Below, piece by piece: positions 33,984 through 42,156 of a DNA stretch of 44,411 nt. Origin of the DNA: Chitinophagales bacterium (GTDB taxonomy: Bacteria > Bacteroidota > Bacteroidia > Chitinophagales > UBA2359); the NCBI GenBank assembly GCA_016787295.1, contig JAEUUX010000261.1, positions 1 to 44,411 on the forward strand. Reading direction: 5' to 3'. The notes beneath the pieces were generated by a model. It was not told the origin of the DNA. It was given only the letters and a program-made list of their open reading frames with translations, and did no database searches. The translations under genes were made by a program, and so were the position numbers. The stretch's first letter is position 1. Each line of letters opens with the position of its first letter.

Positions 33984-34319
33984 ATTGTCCTTTGTTGTTT
34001 GTGTATTGTCCTTTGCGCCACTAATATTGCCCTTTGTTATTGTTATATTATGCTTCGCGCAACAATTATCGTCAATTGCGCGAGTTAAATTACAGTTTGC
34101 GCTAATGCGTTTGTCAATTGCGCTAAAAACATTAGGGTTCGCTTTAAAGTGTTTGTCAATTGCGCGACTGATATTATGGTTTGCGCTAATGCGTTTGTCA
34201 ATTGCGCTAAAAACATTAAGGTTCGCTTTAAAGTGTTTGTCAATTGCGCGATTAATATTATGGTTTGCGCTAATGCGTTTATCAATTGCTCATGATGTAT
34301 TGGTGTTTATTTTATTTGT
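33984..34319. repeat. Array of sixteen phased 21-bp repeats
   Basis: Units of exactly 21 bases start at 33984 and continue to 34319. Early units are degenerate (ATTGTCCTTTGTTGTTTGTGT, ATTGTCCTTTGCGCCACTAAT). Later ones settle into alternating types such as TTTGTCAATTGCGC-NNNNNNN and ATTATGGTTTGCGCTAATG, so 42- and 84-bp higher-order periods appear. The period is a multiple of three, so frames stay open on both strands with heptapeptide repeats (LSIALKT/LGFALKC on plus; LAQLTNA/LKRTLMF on minus). Neither has a credible start or ribosome-binding context. It may be a structural or binding-site array rather than a gene. 34320-34884 beyond it shows nothing recognisable. Confidence 0.85.
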
Positions 34320-34884
34320 TGATGCTTATTTTTTTGGAGATTTACGATTTTCAAAGAGTTTTTGTTTTGTTTTTTTATCATCAATAAGATTTGAGAAACA
34401 GTGTTGAGCTATTGCTATACAACGCATAACGATTATTTTTAATGCGTTGGCTTTTTAGTTAGTTAGTCAGGTTTTTTAGGTAGAAATATTGAGCTTTGAG
34501 ACAAATAGCATGTAGAAAATGTAAAAATTGTGTGTTGTTTTTTGGTCGATACATCTATTAAATGCGTTTTATCATCATTATGCCTCTCCTACAACATAAT
34601 CTTCCCAAAAATTGTCATAAAAAAACAAGGTTTTTGGGAGATTAGTTTGTTTAATCGTTGGAAAAGTGTGTGCTATACAACTATTTTTTCTATACCAATG
34701 CCATTTTATTGCTGCAATTGTGGAACTTTTTGTAGCTTTGTGGAGTTTTAAGAATAGCTGTAACTATTACAAGAAATAATGACATTTCTTTGTTTTAGGT
34801 AATGGTCAAACCTATCCTGTTCTTATCCCCCAAAACATTCCCTCAACATTCTACCATATAAACGCAAAACATTAACACTAAGAT

Positions 34885-36099
34885 ATGGAACATCTTTGCA
34901 AACATTGTGGAACAAATACGATGCTGCACCATCATTGGGATTATGTCACTTTTGCTTGTCCCAAATGTAGAAAAATCAGTTCAACGGACACAGCAGTATT
35001 TGCTGATGAGTTTTTGGCAAGTCAACTAATTGTTTTTGAAAATGTATTGCAGATAGGAGACATCGGCTATATTGAAGAGACTCGATATGAAGTAGTAGGA
35101 GTGCTTATGGTTAGGGTGTGTTTGGTGGTTTGGCATGAATACCATTTGCGCGACATCGCTACGGGAACTATCTGTGTTTTGACCGAAGAGGAAGGGAATT
35201 GGGCATTGTTGCAAGTTGCCAATATTGCTGATAATGGCTACCACAATGCTTCTAACAAAGTTTTACGGGAGGGCGAAAGTATTTATCATCTTTTTATACA
35301 ATACAACAATTGTCAGGTGATAGCAGCTATGGGATTTTTTGAGCGTCCGCTATATCGCCAAAACTATCATTTGTCTAAATACATTAGCCCGCCTGCTGTG
35401 ATAGTAGTGGAGCAACACCCTGAAGGCATCAAAACATTTAAAGGTAGCCGTGTAAAGCGGTCGCAACTGCGCGATGGATTTCCCAGCAAAACCATTCCAA
35501 GCAACAGCAATTTTGACACGCTACAGCCTGTTTGGATAGATATGCGTCAACTCACTAAGGTGTTCGTGGCAATGGTAATGCTCATTTTGTTCACTAATTG
35601 GGGCTTTAATGTACAAAAACAAGAGCAAATGGTCAAATTGGATATGTCTTTGGATAGCACCTACAATGGAGAGAAAATTTCTGTTCCTTTTACCATCACC
35701 CAAAAACAACCGCTTTATATAGTCTCTTATTGCGATTTGACGCAAGAGTGGATTTATGTGAATATTGCTCTGGTGAATAGGGTTACGAACGAGGTGCGCT
35801 ACTTAGAGCAAAATATGGAGTATTATTATGGCGAAGATTGGTCGGAAGGGTCGCGCAACAACTATAAAACTGTCTGCTGTGTGGAGCCAGGAACCTATCA
35901 TTTGGCAGTTATGAGCGAAAAAAGCAGTGACCTTCACAATTATTTGAGTGTCACTGCTTATTGGCAATATCCACAGTATAGGAATGCGATTATTGCTTGT
36001 TTGTTGTTGCTGGTGGCGTGGGGCATTGCTAATTTAATTTTGTTTGTAGTGGAAGCGAATCGGTGGAAACTTACGCTTAATCCCCATTCAGCGGACTAA
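34885..36099 (+). CDS. DUF4178-like membrane protein with N-terminal zinc ribbon
   Basis: A 404-residue protein. A zinc ribbon opens it (CKHCGTN...FACPKCRK, residues 5-28). A beta-rich domain follows with QIGDIGYIEETRYEVVGVLMV and WHEYHLRD, the pattern of DUF4178. Hydrophobic helices are at about 230-245 (VFVAMVMLILFTNWGF) and 372-392 (IIACLLLLVAWGIANLILFVV). The region between them (about 250-365) should lie outside the cytoplasm. DUF4178 proteins often neighbour polyamine aminopropyltransferase genes; none is visible here. Function unknown. Start ATG at 34885 follows an AACACTAAGAT leader. Confidence 0.75.
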   Translation: MEHLCKHCGTNTMLHHHWDYVTFACPKCRKISSTDTAVFADEFLASQLIVFENVLQIGDIGYIEETRYEVVGVLMVRVCLVVWHEYHLRDIATGTICVLTEEEGNWALLQVANIADNGYHNASNKVLREGESIYHLFIQYNNCQVIAAMGFFERPLYRQNYHLSKYISPPAVIVVEQHPEGIKTFKGSRVKRSQLRDGFPSKTIPSNSNFDTLQPVWIDMRQLTKVFVAMVMLILFTNWGFNVQKQEQMVKLDMSLDSTYNGEKISVPFTITQKQPLYIVSYCDLTQEWIYVNIALVNRVTNEVRYLEQNMEYYYGEDWSEGSRNNYKTVCCVEPGTYHLAVMSEKSSDLHNYLSVTAYWQYPQYRNAIIACLLLLVAWGIANLILFVVEANRWKLTLNPHSAD

Positions 36100-36222
36100 A
36101 TTATCAAATTTTACAGGTATTGAAATATCCGTTGCATTTTCCTGTACCTAATTTAACCTAAAATTCCCAATTTCTGCCTATCTTTGACGCACCAATCAGT
36201 AAAATCTAATCTTATTTTCATT

Positions 36223-36687
36223 ATGAACAAACCCTACCGCGTGGGTGTTGGCAAAGCCGACATCACTTGCCTATTATATGGCAAAGGTATGATGGGCTAC
36301 GGTATGCACGAAAATGTGGCATATTCCATCGAAACGCCTTTGTATGTTCGTGCTTTTGTCATAGCACAAGGCACTCAAAAAATCGTCTTTGTGGTTGCTG
36401 AAATTTGTTTTTATACCATTGCTTTGAAAGAAGCTGTGGTGAAAACTCTCCAAAAACAGTATCCCGACGACCATTACAGCGATGCCAATGTTTTGCTGAC
36501 TGCCCAACACACTCATAGCGGTGTGGGTGGCTATTCGCACCATATTCTATACAACTTGTGTGTTCCGGGATTTCAACAAAAAAACTTCGACACCATCGTC
36601 AAAGGAACAATGGAGGCAATTGTGATGGCAAACAACAATATGCAAACTGCTTGGATGATGCCCTTGTGCTGTAAACGTATTGGATAA
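36223..36687 (+). pseudogene. Truncated neutral/alkaline ceramidase-like gene (N-terminal fragment)
   Basis: From ATG at 36223 the frame encodes MNKPYRVGVGKADITC, then MMGYGMHENV, RAFVIAQG, NVLLTAQHTHSGVGGYSHHI and FDTIVKGTMEAIVMANNNMQTA. This is the start of a neutral ceramidase-type hydrolase, with the HTHSGVGGY active-site segment intact. Family members have several hundred residues; here homology stops near residue 145 and WMMPLCCKRIG-stop follows. Residues needed later in the fold are absent, so it is probably inactive. The earlier TTG start (36184) overlaps a TATCTTTG -7 box (36179-36186) and is rejected. The break marks the left edge of an AT-rich accessory block. Confidence 0.75.
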
Positions 36688-36748
36688 TATACTTACTTTT
36701 TGGGGTAGAAATGGGGGGAATAAAAAAGTGAAATTTTTTGATGAAAAA

Positions 36749-36780
36749 TTTGGTTGTTTGAGAGGAAGTTTGTAGCTTTG
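36749..36780 (+). promoter_or_regulatory. Orphan promoter pointing into the PIN remnant
   Basis: TTTG (36749-36752), 20 bases, TAGCTTTG (36773-36780). No intact gene begins within the next 250 bases. It could drive the gene at 37176 with a long leader, or be the surviving promoter of a lost toxin-antitoxin pair. Confidence 0.4.
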
Positions 36781-36829
36781 CAGCGGTTTTTGTGGAGTTT
36801 GGTATTTCAAATACTGCTACTTCGCATAA

Positions 36830-36849
36830 GGTTCGTTTAATAAATAGTT
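36830..36849 (+). repeat. 20-bp repeated box, copy 1
   Basis: GGTTCGTTTAATAAATAGTT agrees with the copy at 37130-37149 at 17 of 20 positions. Confidence 0.5.
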
Positions 36850-36886
36850 TGCCAAAATCAAAATACACAACAAACTAAAAAACGTT

Positions 36887-37009
36887 TTGAAAACAAGATT
36901 GTATTTTGACACTTCTGTTTTTGGAGGAGTGTATGACGACGGATTTAACGAAATAATGATTCTGATTTCTGTCCCTTTTTTATGCAGTAATAGCTCCGAC
37001 TGTTACTGA
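36887..37009 (+). pseudogene. Remnant of a PIN-domain (VapC-like) toxin gene
   Basis: A 40-codon frame beginning TTG encodes LKTRLYFDTSVFGGVYDDGF. This matches the start of PIN-domain ribonucleases, in which the first catalytic Asp lies in LDTSVFGG-type sequence. After FNE the similarity ends and the frame runs into a stop at 37007-37009. The three remaining acidic active-site residues of a PIN domain are missing, so it is a fragment. Confidence 0.55.
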
Positions 37010-37129
37010 CGACGGCGAAGCCTTAAAAAAAACTTAAAATATGCGACGTATTTATAACTTGGTTGGACAAAAATCAGAATACCTTTGGGTTAGTTATGAA
37101 ATGGCTTTTTTTCAAAAAAACGAACTAAA

Positions 37130-37149
37130 GGTTCGGTTAAGTAATAGTT
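37130..37149 (+). repeat. 20-bp repeated box, copy 2, upstream of the cold-shock-domain gene
   Basis: GGTTCGGTTAAGTAATAGTT lies 26 bases before the ATG at 37176. It is the best copy of the box and contains GTTAAGT, which would also fit the integron core rule GTTRRRY; that resemblance alone is weak. Confidence 0.5.
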
Positions 37150-37175
37150 ATTGGGAATAAAAAAACACGATATAT

Positions 37176-40100
37176 ATGGTTTTCGGTTTGATTAAATGGT
37201 TTGATGACAAAAAAGGTTTTGGTGTTATCGTTTCAACGGACGATAGCAAAGAGGTCTTTTTGCATATATCTCAATGGAAAGACAAAGAGAAAATTTCAAC
37301 ATCAAATAAAATCCCATTTGTATTTACAACCGCTATACAACGCAATAAATTAAGTGCTGTAAATTGCAAGTATTTCAATTTTAATGATAAGGAACATTGG
37401 CAAAGTCTTTTTAATTTATATGATAATTCGGACAATATAAAGGTTGAACACCAAACTTATAATATTATAGAATTGACACTAAATAGTGTTCCTGAAAATT
37501 TCAATTTCACATTAATTGATACCAATATTCAAGAAATAATAAATGAATTTTCTGATAACGATTTAATAAACAAATCAAATTTATTTCATAAAATTACCAA
37601 TACCTCAAATAATATATATTTAAAATATTGTATTTTAGATAAGATAAATAAACGTTTATTATTACTTACCCCCGAAAATCAAATTTTAATTTTTAACAAA
37701 CAAATTTTCAAGGATTTTTTGCCGTCAAAAGACATTTTAGCAAACAATCATCATTTATTAGAGATTAAATGTTTAAGCAATATTAAAGATAATGAAATAC
37801 TTAATCTTATAGTATTAAAAAAAATAAATGAATTAGAGAATAATTTTGAAGTTGAACAATTTCAAAATTTTAGTTTCTATATTTCATTAATAAATACAGT
37901 AGAATTTAAAAATGTTATAATAAATAAATTAAATTCTGAAATTGGAAGTTTATACAAAAACCTAATAGTAACAAAAATTAAAGAAGTTGCTATTATTTCC
38001 GAGAACGCTACTTATGAAATCAAACAATTAATATCGAAACACCCCAGTTTTATTAGTGTTGAAAACATTGAATTGTGGAAATTAGATTATACAAAAGCCA
38101 TAATCTCTTTTAGCAATTACGATGTTGTTTTCCAATTATATAAAGAAGGAATAATTTTAGACATTAGCACTTTTTTGTTAAATAATTTTACAAAATTTGA
38201 CACTAAACATTTTGAAATAATAATCAGAAATGAAACTCTATCAAAAGGATTAGAAAAGAAAATATTCGAAATTCAATTATCTAAAAATAATTTTGAATTT
38301 GTATTATCATATTCTAAAAAATATTTTCCTGAATTGTTTCTAGAATATGACAAAATCATTTTTGAAAAAACTGAGCAATCTGCATATTTTGAATTTTGGT
38401 CAAAAGGATTAGGTGAAATTTTACCTATCAATTATTTAATTAATTATTTTGATTATACTGAAACAAAATATGCAGAAATCGATAAATGGATTGATAGTAA
38501 AACTATTTCAGTTGATATTATTTTAAATATATTATTAACTATCGTAAAAAACATTAAGCATATCTCAAATAGATATGAATTTTATACTAAATTTTACTGC
38601 ATAAGAAAATACACATCGCTCAATAATGGAAATCTTGAACAAATTTTATTTCTAAAAGACACTTTCAATGATTTAATATTGTGGCATTTAAACTATTCAG
38701 AAATATTTGATTTGAATTTACTCAAAAAGAAATTTATCTATTTTAAGCCCGATGACCAAGTTTATATATTCAAAAGATTATTTTATTTAAAACATACTAG
38801 GCAAATAGATTTTAATTTCGATGAATTAGATGAAATTGTAAGAGCCGACATTTCTCTATTCCTTCTAAATGAACAGTTTACAGATGATTTTGTTTTAGAT
38901 ATATCTACACATACCATTATAGAAGCAATTAAAAGTTATCTGTCGAAAGGAAGCTTCTTATTTGAAAGCGATTTAATCTTTAAAGATTTAAAAAACAATA
39001 GAAACAAAAAATTCAAAATTCAAAATTACTTTGAACAATGCAATGGAAGAATGACTGAGAAATATAATTGGCATTCAGAAGGTAAAATAGAACAAATTAG
39101 ATTTCCAAATAATCCTGAATTATTTTATTATAGTATAGAATTTCCGACAGGAATTAAAAGAGAAGGCAGAAACTATTATGGTTCATACACCTATATTGAA
39201 AAAAATCCTAATTTTGAATATCTTAAGGGTGAAGTGAAAAAATTGCCAAAAGTAAAATGGAACTCTGAAAAAAAACATTGGGGCGTTCTTGCAGCCTATG
39301 AAAATGAAGTGTTTTTATTTGCAAAAGAAAATCGATTTTTTATTGAATTGGAAAACAAAAAACACTATGATAATAATACACACCTTGTTGAGTTTTCAAA
39401 ATATAAAAATAATAAGCCAAATATTCCTATTGGAATAAATTTTTGCGAAGGTAGAAAATCAAAAATTCCACACAATAAATTTAACAATGAATTTTGGTGG
39501 TGTGTAAATGAAGCGTGCTTTTTAAATGCAGAAATAAATCATTTAGATAATTCATTTAAACCAGAAAATAAACAGAATAAAAAAATTTGGGAATATTATA
39601 CGCTTTTAGATATATTAAGGATTTTGGGCATTAACACAGACGAAAATAAATCATCACCAGTAGATTTTGTAAAAGACGGTAATTATTACAAATTGATAGG
39701 TCATATTAATGCGTTTAATCGTCTTGTTGAGAAATTATATTGTTTAGAATGTGGGGACTTATTATATCCAACGGAAACGTCTCATTTTGCTCTATATCGT
39801 GATGTTAGATTTCATTGTGAGAACCAGAATTGTAATCAATATAAAAAAGTTATCTATCTAAATCATTGCTTAAATGGTGAATGTGCAAATATTGTAGATA
39901 GCAGAGTTTCAAAACAGTGTGAACATAAACTTTATATTTGCGATAAGTGTGGAACTTGTTGTTCTTTTGCTATGTTTAAAAGACGATTAGAAAATTTAAA
40001 ATTGGTTGGTGGTTATATTCACCCTGAATTAGTTGAAAATGTAGAATTAGAGAAAGGACATCTTGAAAGAGCCGAGTATTATTGTTATAAGTGCAAAAAA

Positions 40101-40289
40101 ATGATGATACAAATATCGGAAAACCTATATAAATGTAATTCTTGCAACGTAAGTTATGATTTTGAAAAATATAAATGGTTAAATAAAAAATGGACAATGA
40201 AATCTTACAGAAGGAAAGATTATCCATTACAGAATAACAGTAATAATAATCGTTCAAATAATGCTGATAATGAAGAATATCCGTTTTGA
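37176..40289 (+). CDS. Large cold-shock-domain protein with C-terminal zinc ribbons, function unknown
   Basis: A 1037-residue protein. Residues 1-68 form a cold-shock domain: GLIKWFDDKKGFGVI (RNP1 KGFGVI) and EVFLHIS (RNP2), so nucleic-acid binding is likely. Residues 70-640 are helical and AT-codon biased with no motif I recognise. Around 650-760, WNSEKKHWGVLAAYENEVFLFA suggests a compact beta domain. The last 180 residues hold cysteine clusters (CLECGDLL...CENQNC, CDKCGTCCS, CYKCKKMM...CNSC) that look like tandem zinc ribbons. Lys, Asn and Ile dominate and the DNA is visibly more AT-rich than the 1-36 kb genes, pointing to transfer. A TACCTTTG box sits at 37079-37086. Next to a HEPN-NACHT gene, a role in defence or RNA sensing is possible but unproven. 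Confidence 0.8.
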   Translation: MVFGLIKWFDDKKGFGVIVSTDDSKEVFLHISQWKDKEKISTSNKIPFVFTTAIQRNKLSAVNCKYFNFNDKEHWQSLFNLYDNSDNIKVEHQTYNIIELTLNSVPENFNFTLIDTNIQEIINEFSDNDLINKSNLFHKITNTSNNIYLKYCILDKINKRLLLLTPENQILIFNKQIFKDFLPSKDILANNHHLLEIKCLSNIKDNEILNLIVLKKINELENNFEVEQFQNFSFYISLINTVEFKNVIINKLNSEIGSLYKNLIVTKIKEVAIISENATYEIKQLISKHPSFISVENIELWKLDYTKAIISFSNYDVVFQLYKEGIILDISTFLLNNFTKFDTKHFEIIIRNETLSKGLEKKIFEIQLSKNNFEFVLSYSKKYFPELFLEYDKIIFEKTEQSAYFEFWSKGLGEILPINYLINYFDYTETKYAEIDKWIDSKTISVDIILNILLTIVKNIKHISNRYEFYTKFYCIRKYTSLNNGNLEQILFLKDTFNDLILWHLNYSEIFDLNLLKKKFIYFKPDDQVYIFKRLFYLKHTRQIDFNFDELDEIVRADISLFLLNEQFTDDFVLDISTHTIIEAIKSYLSKGSFLFESDLIFKDLKNNRNKKFKIQNYFEQCNGRMTEKYNWHSEGKIEQIRFPNNPELFYYSIEFPTGIKREGRNYYGSYTYIEKNPNFEYLKGEVKKLPKVKWNSEKKHWGVLAAYENEVFLFAKENRFFIELENKKHYDNNTHLVEFSKYKNNKPNIPIGINFCEGRKSKIPHNKFNNEFWWCVNEACFLNAEINHLDNSFKPENKQNKKIWEYYTLLDILRILGINTDENKSSPVDFVKDGNYYKLIGHINAFNRLVEKLYCLECGDLLYPTETSHFALYRDVRFHCENQNCNQYKKVIYLNHCLNGECANIVDSRVSKQCEHKLYICDKCGTCCSFAMFKRRLENLKLVGGYIHPELVENVELEKGHLERAEYYCYKCKKMMIQISENLYKCNSCNVSYDFEKYKWLNKKWTMKSYRRKDYPLQNNSNNNRSNNADNEEYPF

Positions 40290-40334
40290 AAGCTGAAAAT
40301 CAAGTAGATATGCATAATTTTTTACAACTACGGA

Positions 40335-40354
40335 ATGTCGGTTAAGTAATAATT
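40335..40354 (+). repeat. 20-bp repeated box, copy 3, upstream of the HEPN-NACHT gene
   Basis: ATGTCGGTTAAGTAATAATT agrees with copy 2 at 16 of 20 positions, including an identical 13-base core CGGTTAAGTAATA, and lies about 36 bases before the ATG at 40390. Confidence 0.5.
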
Positions 40355-40389
40355 GTGGGCTATTTTAAGAAACCGAAAAACAAAATTAA

Positions 40390-42156
40390 ATGCAGATAAA
40401 CTGGACAAACATTAAAGCCGAAATTTTGGCAGAAACGAAAGATATTTTACAAACAGAACCAAATTTTAACGCAGATGAAGTTTTGGATTTGTTCGTAAAA
40501 GTTATTGAAAAAAAGCAACTTACAGAATTCAAAGGGGCTTTACCTTTTCCTACTGAAAATCATACAGGCATTCAACTTAAAACAGCACGCGCTACCTTGG
40601 CAGTAAAGTTTGAAACCTACCTCAAAAGTATTTATGAGTTACTTTCTATTGAAATAGAAGGTGAATTGAAAGTGTGTTTGGTTGATTTTTTTAAAAGATT
40701 TAGTTTATTGCAGCCAAACAGAGATAGTTTTATGTTTTTTGATAAAGATGACCAAACTCTTGTCTCTCTCTATCCTGCTGTCTATTTTCAAGGTAAAATG
40801 CCTTTTGGCAAAGAACTAAAAATGGCTTATGATTTAAGAAATGCCATTGCACACAAAGGAAAATTGTATGGAAATATAGAGCCATCCAATAATTTAGAAA
40901 CTGTTATTTCTGATATAAAGGATTTTGTAATTGCTATGTTATTTATCACTCGCCAATTTAAAAAGGAACTTATCCCTATTCTTAATCCCAATGATTTAAC
41001 CGACTACTTGCAAAAACAAAGACAACTTTTCAAAGTTTGGCAAAGTCGTTTTGTGCATATTGAAGGCAGAGAAGAATTTGCAGAAGTAGAATTGTATGCC
41101 AAAGAAGTTCTTGAAGATACAGAAGAAACCAATGAAGATGACGAAAATTTTGAAGATATAAAAGTAGCAAGAGAAGGCAAAATAGATGAATTGCGTAAAA
41201 GGATTACCGAGAAGCAAATGGTAATTTTGGGCGAAGTAGGTATGGGAAAAAGTACGACTTTGCAATATTTGCATTTCAAAGATGCCCAAAGTGCCTTGCA
41301 AAACAAGCACTTGCCTATTCCTATCTATTTTGAATTGAAAAACCTAACAGACAAAGACAACCTGTTACAAAAAATCATTGACCGAATAGGCAAAGACCAA
41401 GATTTTACTATAGAAATGCTTAAAAAAGGCAGATTTTCTATTTGCTTAGACGGTTTGAATGAAATTGAGAAAAACATAAAGGCAAAAGTTTTTACCCAAA
41501 TCAAAAACTTAATTTCAGACTATCCAAATAACTTTTATCTAATAACAAGCAGACCGCAAGGCTATAATCGTGAATTTGATGATGTATTGCAAAATAGGAA
41601 TACCCCCGTTTTTGTCTTGCAAAAAATGGAAAACAAGCAAATCAGCGAGTTTTTAGAAAAAAATGGCAAAAAGGTAAAAGACTATATTCAGGCAGAAATT
41701 GATACCAACGACCGACTGCGAAAAATTGTGCAAACGCCTTTAATGCTTTTGATGCTCATTGCAGTGGTGGAGAAAGAAGGTAAAATCCCCACAAATAAAG
41801 CATTAATGATTGCTAAATTTATGCATAGTTTGTACGACAGAGAGCAAAAGCAAATCATTGATTTTGACAAAGATACCTGTCATTTATTACTCTGTTATTT
41901 GGGTTACCAAACAAGAGATTTAACAGGCTCAAATTCGGGTTTGGACAGAGAAGAATACATTTTGCCTATTTTGGAAGAACGCAAAAAGCAATTGGGCTTA
42001 CCTGTCAATCTTTTAGATTTCTTACGCAAAGCATTGGATTTGAACATTTTAGTCAATGACGATAACCAATACAGTTTTACACACGAACAATATCAGGAAT
42101 ATTACGCAGCCGATTTTTTGATGCAATTTAAAAAATTACAAAAAAATGAAAAATAA
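40390..42156 (+). CDS. HEPN-NACHT NTPase, C-terminally truncated by insertion of a nuclease gene
   Basis: 588 residues. The first 200 look HEPN-like, with the RxxxxH ribonuclease motif in YDLRNAIAHKG (R150, H155). The NACHT NTPase follows: Walker A GEVGMGKSTT (281-290), Walker B FSICLDGLNEIE (D354) and LITSRPQGYN (sensor R388). The helical arm ends in YSFTHEQYQEYYAADFL. NACHT proteins of this kind normally continue for hundreds of residues beyond that point. Here the frame ends ...QFKKLQKNEK at 42156, and the expected continuation (HQNDPTWAEVIRLYSGLFD) appears about 1 kb further on, after a DUF1016 gene. Bacterial NACHT proteins protect against phage, and a HEPN effector would act by RNA cleavage. 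It has likely lost its C-terminal sensor. Confidence 0.85.
   Translation: MQINWTNIKAEILAETKDILQTEPNFNADEVLDLFVKVIEKKQLTEFKGALPFPTENHTGIQLKTARATLAVKFETYLKSIYELLSIEIEGELKVCLVDFFKRFSLLQPNRDSFMFFDKDDQTLVSLYPAVYFQGKMPFGKELKMAYDLRNAIAHKGKLYGNIEPSNNLETVISDIKDFVIAMLFITRQFKKELIPILNPNDLTDYLQKQRQLFKVWQSRFVHIEGREEFAEVELYAKEVLEDTEETNEDDENFEDIKVAREGKIDELRKRITEKQMVILGEVGMGKSTTLQYLHFKDAQSALQNKHLPIPIYFELKNLTDKDNLLQKIIDRIGKDQDFTIEMLKKGRFSICLDGLNEIEKNIKAKVFTQIKNLISDYPNNFYLITSRPQGYNREFDDVLQNRNTPVFVLQKMENKQISEFLEKNGKKVKDYIQAEIDTNDRLRKIVQTPLMLLMLIAVVEKEGKIPTNKALMIAKFMHSLYDREQKQIIDFDKDTCHLLLCYLGYQTRDLTGSNSGLDREEYILPILEERKKQLGLPVNLLDFLRKALDLNILVNDDNQYSFTHEQYQEYYAADFLMQFKKLQKNEK

Noticed and set aside
33985-34407. 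140-codon ORF over the 21-bp repeats
   Set aside because: Openness follows from a period divisible by three, and an ORF of similar type exists on the other strand. No promoter or start signal supports translation, so it is listed as a repeat.
36184-36222. Upstream TTG start for the ceramidase fragment
   Set aside because: It overlaps a TATCTTTG -7 box, so it would lie before the transcription start. The ATG at 36223 begins with family-typical sequence.
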